Shown piece after piece: positions 24,389 through 35,201 of a stretch of 64,000 bases of DNA. A model generated the notes under the pieces. That model saw only the letters and a program-made list of their open reading frames with translations, made no database searches and was not told where the DNA came from. The stretch is taken from positions 7,385,501-7,449,500 of the forward strand of contig NC_135245.1 in NCBI RefSeq assembly GCF_947623445.1. Direction: 5' to 3'. A program made the translations under genes and the position numbers. This stretch comes from Clavelina lepadiformis (lineage: Eukaryota > Chordata > Ascidiacea > Aplousobranchia > Clavelinidae). Each line of letters opens with the position of its first letter. The stretch's first letter is position 1.

Positions 24389-25900
24389 TGTAACAGAACT
24401 TTTTCTTTCGTGTAGCCAGGCTCAATTTCCACATTCACGGTGAACCGCGACACGACCAGTAAAACCCAAGAAATCAACTCATTTTATTCAACAGCCTCTA
24501 CGACCCAAAACCAAAACCGACCTACTCAAATCACAAAAAACGGTAAAATACAAAATACTGTGAATAACGCGTGACGTAATTTCGTTACACTCCCCCCACC
24601 TTAAATATTTACCCACCTGGGAAATTTTTACCCAACATCCCAAGATAAGTCTCTCAAAGTCGTTCCACTCAGGTGAAGTGCAGAGAACTGGTAACAGCAG
24701 CTGCTCAATGATTGATAAACATCAACGAAACCGTCAACGGTAGGTGAATTCCACGTAGTGAGTGAAAGCCTTATCAATCTGCCAGAAACGACGTTGGCTA
24801 CGACCACTTCCCAGCTTGTAGCGTTGTCTTCTTGAACTTGGTGTACGCTGTCCGGAAATCCGGGGTGAGAAACCAAGAGCGCTGAATTTGGATACTTCAA
24901 CGCAAGGTTCAGTTCTTGTTTAACAGGAAGTACGTCGGCTTTCTCAGTTGTAATATCTTCGTCGTTAATTTGTGTGGTCAATTCAGAGTCAGGCGTGTTC
25001 GTCTTTTGGAGCGCTGTCTGCGGGGTTATTAAGAATTTGCAAAGTGCGTCAAAATCTTTTTCGTCGAACACTCGTTCGGGAAGTTGCATGACTTGCTGCG
25101 GGTCACGTAAGCCCTACTCCACGCAAAGGAACATCAAGAAATTGAGGACCTGTTCATCATCTTCAGCAGGATAAGCTCGTTTTCCCAAAGTCTTCACTTT
25201 TGAAACAAAGTCACAAGCAGTTTCAGGATCTAGCTGACATGTGCGAAAAAAGGATCTTCGCATTCTAAACACAGCGCTTTGTCTGTCCACCGCTAGCTCG
25301 ATAAGATAAACGAGATCATCAAAGTCGCCTTTCCTGACAGCGGTGTCATCTAGCTCTAGAAGTAAGGTTTCTTCTATAGAAGCTAATAAGAATGCTTTTT
25401 TTCTCTTCTTCAGGAAAGTTGGTAAGGCGACAATATGACTTGAACAGGTAAATAAACCTTTCCAAATCGTCGCCTCTTGGGTAAAATGGTCGTGGCAAAA
25501 ACAGTCTTGGGTCCATGATTTCTCAGGTAACTTCTTCTCAGCGGTTGTGGAATCCTGGCGCGCTCGCCAATGTAACAGAACTTTTTCTTTCGTGTAGCCA
25601 GGCTCAATTTCCACATTCACGGTGAACCGCGACACCACCAGTAAAACCCAAGAAATCAACTCATTTTATTCAACAGCCTCTACGACCCAAAACCAAAACC
25701 GACCTACTCAAATCACCTAACGAACGGCTTTTATAGGATACAAAAGGCAAGGCGCCAAATTAGTGATCTGATAATATAAAAGTGCACAAAACGTGAGACA
25801 AACAACGGTAATTGCAACCAATCAACGCACTATAGAACAAACTCACAAAAACGGTAAAATACAAAATACTGTGAATAACGCGTGACGTAATTTCGTTACA
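24389..25900 (-). mobile_element. Small LTR retroelement, minus orientation, broken (fossil)
   Basis: Two LTRs (24389-24589 and 25571-25900) of TG...CA form share near-identical sequence and are flanked by the 4-bp target duplication CGAT (24385-24388, 25901-25904). On the minus strand a purine tract (GGTGGGGGGAG) adjoins the downstream LTR. TTGGCGAGCGCGCCAGGATT follows the upstream LTR and fits a primer-binding site complementary to a tRNA 3' end including CCA. The interior holds a gag-like stretch but no protease, RT or integrase, so it is non-autonomous. Similarity of the LTRs suggests a young insertion. Ty3/gypsy-like is likely but unproven. Confidence 0.8.
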
Positions 25901-25904
25901 CGAT

Positions 25905-26660
25905 TACTTATCGCCTATATCATCTAGGAAAGCATACTTAACTTCGTAAGTAAGTTACACGGCAACAAAATGGTTGTATACGGGGTTATGAAATTGTACA
26001 CCATAAATTACCAGCTAATATTGTACGTATAAATATTAGAATACATATCATTTAAAGCTATTTTTGACACGTTAAAATCAGATTTGCGCTTGGCGCATTT
26101 TGGACGGGGTGGTTAGACGCGGGAATTAAGCAAATTCAATTATAGTTCACTCTTTCGGTGTTCATTTTTATCATTTATGTAGATAATTATTTGTAAAGGC
26201 AAACATTGCCTCTGTTCCTGGGCACTGAAAACATTAGGTACGCCTCTGGTTCTGTGTGGGTGCAATTACGTGGATGCAACCACCCTGTCTTAGAGAAACA
26301 GACTAAGTTTATCAAGCAAACACTTCATTGATTTGAGCATGATTTGTCCCGGATAAAGTAGACTCGAACTCCACAAAAAGTTTATTTTCATGATGAAGCG
26401 TTTATGTTTTTCTAGCACATTTTGTATCAACTGATCGGAGTTTATAACGTTCAGGAGTTTATAACGCTGTCGAATTTATTAATTATTATTGTTGAACAAT
26501 AAATACATCACATCGCTTAATTAGGGTACAATATGTAATAGCATATAGCATATACCGAGTGCCTCCGACCATCGATTGTAAAGTACACATTGTTCTGGAC
26601 GATAATACTTCTGGTTATAATTATATTATGGATGTCTTTGGAGGCGTTTATATGAAATTG
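25905..26660. other. Spacer; no gene seen
   Basis: AT-rich sequence holding the inverted GTAATTGCAC motif at about 26258-26285 noted for the left flank of the LTR element. Nothing else recognised. Confidence 0.4.
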
Positions 26661-28358
26661 TTAGAATATGCGAGCTAAAGAATTTCGCTTTGGTGATTTG
26701 GTTTTCGATACTGAAGTGCCAAGACGTTTCTTCGCCGTTTGCCAATTCTTGCCTTTGGGTGAAAGTTGAGTGGGTCGTGACAACCGTTCTAGTCGCTCAG
26801 CCAGTTCTGGATAAGTCTTTTCAATGTTTGATAATAACGATTCGTACTTATTCGGTTCCACGTCAAGATTTGAAGACTCTACAAAAAACATAAATGTTAT
26901 GAAATTTTGCAAAAATCTGAGATCGATTATTTGGTTTTAAGCTAGTGGAAATGTTTCTTACTTATCACTTTTATTAGAACATATTTTCGCCTGCCTTCCA
27001 GGAATTGGCTAGCGTATTCAGAAAGATTGTTGTTTTCCGATATATTTGATAAGGTACCGGATTCATCCACTAGATCCAAAATTACTGAAACACAGTGGGG
27101 TACTGACGTTACTGACAGATCTTTTGCTTGACTGAGTGCTTAGACGTTACACTGGTATAATCCCAGCAAACAATAGCTATTGCTACAGCAGGTGAAAAAT
27201 AGAGACTTGTCAATAAATTTTATGTTTTCGAATAACCTTGATTGTTTGGGCAAAAGTATTGAATACTATCGAAGAAATCGCCAAAAAGAGTTTAGTTCCG
27301 ATTCTTCTTACGGAGTTTGTATTACTCCCGGGTTAAGTTCGGTAGGGTTTGATACACTGTTACAATGTTATTCGCACCTACGTAAAATTCGCTGAATTAT
27401 ACTAATTATTAGGGCAACCAGTTTTTTGACCTAAAAAGTTTAAATTTTGACCTTATTTTGAAAAACGCTACACTAATAGTCTCTACACTGTCTACAGCAA
27501 CTTTCTAATCTAAAACTGCATTTAAAATTGACAAAACGATTTCTAGTGTTGACTTTTTTTCGTTTCTGCGTATTAAGATTGACAACTTGCAGTTTCAAAT
27601 GCAATGCCTTGACATCGTGACGTCACCAGACGCGCTGAAAGGCCTTCCCTCTCTTTGTGGCTTTGGTTCTAAGTATAATTTCGGGCACTGGAATTGTTTG
27701 CGGTACAATAAAAGAGAAAAACGGAAGAATATAATTACAAAATGGTTACAAAATTACAAGTTTAATAGATTTTGACCTAAAAAGAAGACCTAAAGAAACA
27801 ATTTGACCGTATTTTGACCTAACGTAACATTTTGACTTTATTTGACCTAATAACTTCTATACCACACGTCGTACAAAGCTGAAATTTGTTTTGTGCTTGT
27901 TTGATAGCATTCTGAGCAGGTTAAAAAAATTGGTATAGTTACAAGTTATCAAGATCAAAATGAGCCCATATATGACGTCATTTCCACGATATTTGTAGAA
28001 ATGTAGTTTTTGTAGATAAACAAACAAACAGCCAGGGCTAAAAGTGGGCAGTAAAACTTAATTAAATTTGAACGTTTCAGTTATACATTATAAACATATT
28101 TCTCAAAATCATGCGACAGTCATTTCGTTAACTTGAAATCTTACCTCCACCTCCGCATTTGCATTTCTCACGAATACATTCCAGGAGTAGCAAGCTCTTG
28201 CAGTGTGGGTTAAATAGTTCCTCTCTATTTTCTGCAGAAGAACATTGCACATAATTACAAATAAGATCAATGACAAAGACAAGCTATACGGTTAACCTTG
28301 ATCGTTTGAAGTCTGTTTTACCTCCGTACTTCACTGTAATGAAGAGTTGGTTGGACAT
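26661..28358 (-). CDS. CXorf65/C22orf15-type protein, four exons, 154 aa
   Basis: Exons 28358-28322, 28231-28145, 27084-26962 and 26878-26661, all joined in phase 1. The start MSNQLFITVKYG followed by ELFNPHCKSLLLLECIREKC matches the N-terminus of CXorf65 (FIFIKHGD, then a VNTNCSVLLLLHYLK block). The third exon has VILDLVDESGTLSNIS and GRRKYVLIKV. The fourth has NKYESLLSNIEKTYPELAER, the family's YxxLLxxLxxxYPEL signature, then a basic Lys/Ser tail. The N-terminal half looks like a small beta-grasp-type fold, by inference from strand pattern only. Function is unknown. Isolated on its strand; nearest neighbours are over 4 kb away on the right. Confidence 0.82.
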
Positions 28359-31300
28359 TGAATTCTGGAAAACGATTACCACTTTACATGAAAATATATT
28401 TCTTTTCAAACATTTACCGTAGGCTATCAAGGACCCGTTTACATACACCTGTAAACATAAGGTTAGATATTTAACACAGTATTATCGAAACAAATCGTTT
28501 TTATTTTTTCACTGGAGTCTTTGTTATGTAATTATGAATTTAATTGTTTAATTAGCACAAAGCGCAGTTTATACATTCAACTGCTGTCATATGCACTACA
28601 CTAACTTCATCAAAACTTGCGTTGGTTCACAATATCAATGTTATTTCTTTGAGTTTGATTCTACATCATCTTATTATTGAAATATGGTAACAAAACTGTA
28701 AATTCTTTCATTTCTCTTAACGTGATGTAGTATAAAATATTGGCTGTCACTATTTCACCGAAAAAAATCGACGTTCGAACTTCTAACGTGTATACAGTAG
28801 TCACTTTCTAGATTACGTTATAGACTATACGTGCTTTTACAGGAAATGCAAAAGTTTAGTGTCTCTGTAGGCTGTATCTATTTCATAAAGTGAGGTATTC
28901 GGAATTGTAGTTGGAATACGGATTTTGAGTAATGTATTTCAATAACTATACTCACTATTTTCTCACCACGTCAGTAGGTCAGTAAGACCGTAACATAGAA
29001 CTTCCGTATCATTTCGATGGGCTACTTGCTACTCACTTCTGATTTGTTTAAATAACGAAGAAAAGTAGGTTCCTTTTACATCAGTGTAAATAATTTCTTC
29101 ATAACTTCACTAACATGTGGTCAGCTACACCTCAGCAGCGCTGTACAGTCGACGTAAGGGTGATTTGATCATGTCGCTAAGCTAAAGGAGAATATTTCTA
29201 TATCGTAACTCGAGAAGAGACACACGCCACTGAACAAATTCTTCATCTTTTTTTTGACTTACGGAAGACCACATGCACAGATGATGGAGACAACAATGTA
29301 TAACAAAATGTTTGGTCTTGTGTGTCATAACACATTTGTCTCTTGTTTTCCTAACCTACAAGTCTTTTACAATTTTTCCAATTCTGTTGCGAGTTTTCAT
29401 TTTTCTGGGTAGTGCCTAAGCCAAACAATCTGTTTTAATATTTAAGCTGTTATTCCATGCTCAAACCTTTTGTTATCAGCAGGGTTTGCTTTTATAACAT
29501 TTTAAACCTGTTCTTTTTTAATCAGTCTTCTTAAAGCCCCAATCATATAGCGACCTTCAACATAATAGCTTCTTTCATTGAGTAATGAATACCACCGGTA
29601 AATAATAGACTGACATAGGTTCCACTTCAGGGATCATTTCTATCGTAGCCAAGCGGTTAATGAAAAAGGTCGGCGAGGTTGATTTAATTTGACATATCAG
29701 TGTTGGCTTTTACACCTATTCAGACCAATAGTCGCCATGTTATCAAATTCCAAGGCTGTGTACATGATAGCAGTCAGGCGAAGGAAACTGATATGCTGTC
29801 TATAAATACCATACTATCGGATCTGTGGTTTACTTTTAGACGTAGTGTAAGACAGCTGTGCTTTTCAAATCACGGCCCGCTTTCTTTAATATTTTTTTTA
29901 AGCTCACTAAGTCGGATGAATAAATTCTATTGACGATATGTTTTAGTCAAGATAATATACCAACGAAACAAAAAAAACATCTTCTTCAAAAAAATTTTGT
30001 TTGCAATATAGCCTCTTTATACAATGGCTCCACTTCACGGTATTCGTCTTTTCTGCTGTAACATATTGGCGTGCTTTGCGACCCACCTGGAGTAGCTTCG
30101 CAGTCCAGCGGTTGATCGCTGTTGTGGCAAACTGTATCAGGTTGCTAACCCAAGGTTCGAATTTCTCACCGAGGCCGATACGATTTAACGCACAAATTCT
30201 ATAAGTGAGAGGTTCATAAGTTACTGTATAAATAATTATGTTATACTTTCTGTAGCTTTTGTGATTCTTGTTCATTTTGTGAAGTCATTATAAATCAATT
30301 TTATGTCTTACCTAATCCAAAGGCTAAAACCGTTCTTTCTTAAATTGCAGAACTATGGACATTTTAGAACTCTATTTAAGTTTAGTAAAATTCAAAATGT
30401 CTGTCAATTGTTTGGCATTATAGTCGATACCGGTAAAATATTTTGCTTACATTTTGATTTTGACGTAAGCTTACTATTTTGACCGTTCTGTTTTGTTTTG
30501 TTTTCTGTCGTGTTGCAAAGAAACTGCAGCTATAAAACCTCATGAAATGCCTCAGTTGTCCTTATAAAAAAAAGGTATACGGAATCGCGTGTAAAGGATA
30601 TATTTCTAAAAACTATCCGTTCTATTCACCGGTTAACTTTCATTATACAGTATATCGAAAATGAAATTATAAATATACAATTCCGACGAATTTTTTGTTC
30701 CTGCTGCTTTCTGATCTTTGCAACGAGACACAGTAATTGGTGTTTGTTTTAACACTTAAGACTCTCTTTCTTTTAACCCCGCTTTTGCTGCCATATTGGG
30801 AGAGGCAATTATTGCAATTTAATCCAAATACAAAAGCCTTAGGCCTATAAAACACAAGTAATGACCACCATTCTTGTAGAAGAAACCATGAAAAAAAGTG
30901 GGAAGAGCAATTAAATACCACCATATCTCGGGCCACTTGGGAAAAGATAAATAACGACTTATATTATTCAACAACAGAAACAAAGCTAAGAGCTTTCCAA
31001 CTTAAGCTTAACTTAACAGCGATTGTAACCAATCAAGCTCTAAAAGCTTTCAACTTGGTAGACACGGATAAGTGTATTTTTTTAATAACGCAGTGGAAAC
31101 TCTGTATCATTTATTTTACGTATGTGAACCCGTCTGAATTTTTTGGAATGGCATTGAGTCATGCCTCTCAGCAAATCTAAAAGTTGTTTTGATTTTGACA
31201 CCAGAGTTTAAATTATTTGGAACAAGTGGAGAAAATAACAAACTATTAAACTGTTGATTATTTATGCTCGATTTGTTATATATAGATGCAAAGTTAAAAA

Positions 31301-33159
31301 GTCTCTCCCTGTTATTGCCAAGTTTGTAGCAAGTGTTAAAAAAATGAAACGATCCGAGAAGATAGCTGCAATAAAAAAAAAAGTTGCACCAGCATTTTTC
31401 AAAATGGTCAATATGAAAGAAAAAATTGAATAAGTTAGTAACGTGCAAAATTGGTTTATTAAAATGTAAGATAACGTACCGATACTTCTCATTGTGCTTT
31501 ACTTCTGTCCCGTCGTCTGTCTATACATCTTTCCTTCCACCTGTATTATGTCATTTTTTATTTGTTTCGCCCTTTTCCCTTGTATCTGTTATTTTGTTTG
31601 TTACTAATTATTACATTAAAAAATAATAATATAAAAAAATAAAATAATAAAAAAATAAATAAAAAGAAACACTTCCAATTGACACAAATCATTATCAGAT
31701 ACGCATTAATTTGTCAAAAACATGTCATGCTGAACAGCTGGTAGAACAGTTTATCACATCTTGAACAAATTAATATCATCAACGCAAATATTTCGAAACG
31801 GCCTGAATAATTTCACCTAAAAATAATAACGTTCACGTGTATTTTTCTAATTACCTCAATTTTTTGCCGGTCATACTAACATATATGTGTTGTTGTTTTG
31901 TCCATTCATAACCGCCTTTCTATAACGCTATATATTGGAGGCTAAAAGTAATCAGAATCGACATTTATAGATGGTCGGAGTTTATTGCGTCATTAGCAAG
32001 ATAACCTGTGTTTCAAGTGCTAAGTTACTGCTCAAAATAACGAAGAGCGAACCATCTTTCACTTTGCATTGAGCTATGGCATTTCTAAATGTTCAGAGTG
32101 TCAATCTTTATACTGAATATGTTACAAATGCTCACGTATGCTGCATATGTCATACGTAAATATTTCACGTTGGTAGCAGAAATACACAGTCTATTAACTA
32201 TCAGATTAAGCGTAGCGTACAGCTGTGTCTTCGGTAATATTAAGAAAATATACACATAGAAGTACGGCATTTTGAATCAGTTTTAAAACGCTTTTAACTG
32301 CCTTTGCGCAATGCAATAGTACGCAGTGTGTGCGTATATGACGTATTACCCACGCAAGAATGCTGCTGCAGACCGGCAAGGACTGAGGGAAAATTCTAAA
32401 TACAGTGTAGATATTATTTGTTTGCGAGACCAGATGTTGACATTTTGATTCCTTATGTTGCAGTTACTGTATAGTGTATATATAAACCAAGTGTTTTTGA
32501 TAGGCAAGAAGAACAACTCAGACCAACGCGATGAAAGAGTCTATGTTCTAGAATAAATATCTTGGCAAACAAAGCAAATACTCGTTGCCTTTATTCAAAG
32601 AGAGAAAGGAGGCACTTTTCGTTAACGACACCCATGGCCTTTTGTTATAGTGAAGTCCATTATATCCAACCTTGTCAAGATCCATTGAGAGCAGTGAATA
32701 ACACAGGATAGGCTGGCAGTAACCTGCAAAGCTTGAAATAGGATATGATGCGACATTAGGACCTTTAAACTCTATAGGTATATGATTTGGAGGGCTTTAA
32801 TAAATAAGGTGTAGAGAGATGGGTGAGTGATATGAACGAATATGTCAGGCAACTAAAAAATAAACTGCAATTGTAATTGCATTTAAACGTTTAGTTTTAG
32901 TCGTAGCCTACGAATGTTAATGAGGTATTAACCCTGGAAGTGAATGACTAATAACCTCGAAGAAAAATGATTAATTTATCAATGACAGAACAATATAATT
33001 TCCGTAATAAAATTATAACGAAGTGACTATTTCACTGTATATAGGTCACGCAGTCTGTTGTTAAAGATAGGCGGTGACGACTATTATATTCTATTACGCT
33101 ATAGAACACATAAGCTAACCGGGTAATTTTGCAGAAAGAGCAATATACTGCCAGCCACA
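28359..33159. other. 4.8-kb gene-poor spacer
   Basis: No supported gene. Contents: a tRNA-like SINE trace at 30088-30175, and a pyrimidine-rich block with a TAA-rich tail at 31495-31665 that resembles a LINE 3' end. TTTTGCAG ends at 33132, 27 nt before the ATG of the next gene. Confidence 0.5.
30088..30175 (+). repeat. tRNA-derived SINE trace
   Basis: GCAGTCCAGCGGTTGATCGC resembles a tRNA D-arm / A box, and GGTTCGAATTT 43 nt later is a near-perfect B box. Intervening TGTATCAGGTTGCTAACCCA resembles an anticodon and variable region. It is too degraded for a functional tRNA, and the SINE tail was not delimited. Confidence 0.45.
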
Positions 33160-33898
33160 ATGGCATCTGCCTCAATGGGCACATTTGGAGATTTTAAATA
33201 TTTGCATAGCAGTGGTAAAAAGACGGCTCCGTCCCCAGAAACCGTATGGGTTTCAAGGCCTTACGATCCCCTGGATATCAGAGATTCAGCTCCGGTACCA
33301 AGACACAAAACCATTGACAGTCCAAAATCAGCAGATGAACTCACACCAGAATGGGTAAGCCCGGTTTTACTGTGAAATAAAGTTACTAGCATAAGCTACG
33401 AGACTATTGTAAAAACCGCCTGGCGAAACGAAAACCAAGCCGATTGCTAGCTGTCATCATTATCAAATATTCATGTAACGCAACAGTTACCTCAACGGAT
33501 TCGGTCACTTCGTGACATTAGCAGACGAAAGGAAGAAGTCCACCAATATCCCTCCCTTCGCACAACCCGATGCGAGGAGTGGTCTACTTTACGCGAAATG
33601 TTACCTTCTCGAGGACGTCCAGTAAGAATTGAACATCCTAAATGGGGCACGGGACTGGGCCCGGCTCCAAAATTGATTTTTGAAAGAACAAATCGCCATC
33701 CAATGATCAACAGTACTATGTCGAGGTAAGGTTGACCTCAACACTTTTTGCATTGTTCCACTGTAGGCTAAGCTTTGCATGAGCTTTGTGGTACCTACAG
33801 AGAATATCATAGCTGGCTAATTGAATTACTTTTCTGCTAACACTTGCAGATTTGTTGATGAAATGCATTTGACCCATCGGCAATTCAAGATGTATTAA
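33160..33898 (+). CDS. Unrecognised 160-aa basic protein, three exons
   Basis: Exons 33160-33354, 33487-33725 and 33850-33898 (phases 0 and 2, canonical sites). The protein begins MASASMGTFGDFKYLHSSGK and has Pro/Arg-rich middle blocks (RPYDPLDIRDSAPVPRHK, SRGRPVRIEHPKWGTGLGPA). It ends FVDEMHLTHRQFKMY. It has no signal peptide, membrane span or enzyme motif. Short, basic, proline- and tryptophan-bearing proteins of this kind are often axonemal microtubule inner proteins, but I cannot name a family, so that is a guess. TTTTGCAG precedes the ATG by 27 nt. It is convergent with GDPGP1. Confidence 0.75.
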
Positions 33899-35201
33899 AG
33901 ATGCTCATAAACCGAATTTGTCAAATACTGTCTGTTTTTATTTGGTTTAGCAAAGTGGATGTTAGCAAATTTTAGGAAATGTGATTATGTTGCACAAGTT
34001 AGCTAAAATTACTTCTATGAGATTACTGCACCTATCTATTAGCCTATCTATAAAAGACATGCTTCGATTATGAAAAGTATTTTTGCGTCGTTTTTTCGTG
34101 ACCTTGTGACTATTGTTAACGTAAATTATAAGATTGTTGCGGTAAGTAGCAAAACATCGAGTATTGTATTGTTTACTTTTCACCATTGCCTGTGTGGGGA
34201 GCGAAAAGCATGGTGCTAACCTCGTTGTAGACTGTTCAAACAAGAAATACGCTCACAAACATTTCAATCAACAAACGGAAAAAGCGGCAATATCGTGAGG
34301 GCTTAAAACATGCAAGGTGTAAATTACTGTGGTGCTACAACGATGGAAAGTCAGTATGGACACCAAACCCAGAACTGAATAATATTCGAATAACTCGTAA
34401 TATTCGTACAATTACAAACCAGCGATGTGATTGCGAGCACGACTTGTTGCAAGTAGGAAATGTTAGAACTTCCGAGTCATATCCGATCTAGAAAAATAAA
34501 GCAAAAAAAAATAATATAAAATTATAAAACAAAACATTTCGTTGTTTCGGTTCAAATAAAATCATTTTTACCATCAATAATTAATAATTCGTGTTTACCT
34601 GGTGAGCATATTTGGGAGAAGTTCAAATAAGTTAGGCTACTTCGGGTTTGAAATGTTGACTTAGCGACCAAGCAGTGCAGGATGAGCGCTCCTACTAATG
34701 TTATTTAAAGTAAAAAGACCATCGACACTAAAATCACAGACGTTGGAATTATACCAATACAATACTAAAAACCGATACTAAGTACCACTTATTATAGTTG
34801 TAGCGACAGTGGGGTGCTACAGAATAAAACCTTAACCGCATTAATATAAACAACGCATTAAATTATTTATGCAGAGGACGTATGAACTTATTTTCATGAT
34901 AATTTAATTGTGGTATTGATATAAAACGCATTCCCTGGGTAACAACAGTGAAAGAATGGTTTCCACCATCACCATGTTTGTGATATGTTATCAATTTCAC
35001 AATCAACTGAGTAAAATGATTACTTGACATCAGACACAAACCAAAAACAAGCTTTGCCTGTGTAAAACTATAACTCTGCAGTGTATAGTGCTAGAAATAT
35101 AGAAAAAAATCTATTTACATTGAAATATTGCTAAAACGCTTCAGTATTCTTAAATAAATGTACCCGAACTATTTAAAACTATCAAATCAGTCAGTGCACT
35201 T
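33899..35201. other. Spacer between convergent genes
   Basis: AT-rich, no ORF of note and no repeat recognised. It should contain the 3' UTRs of the 33160 gene (plus) and GDPGP1 (minus). Confidence 0.4.

Noticed and set aside
31426-31626. ORF over a pyrimidine-rich block with a TAA-rich tail
   Set aside because: More likely the 3' end of an old LINE than a gene; too little sequence to name it.
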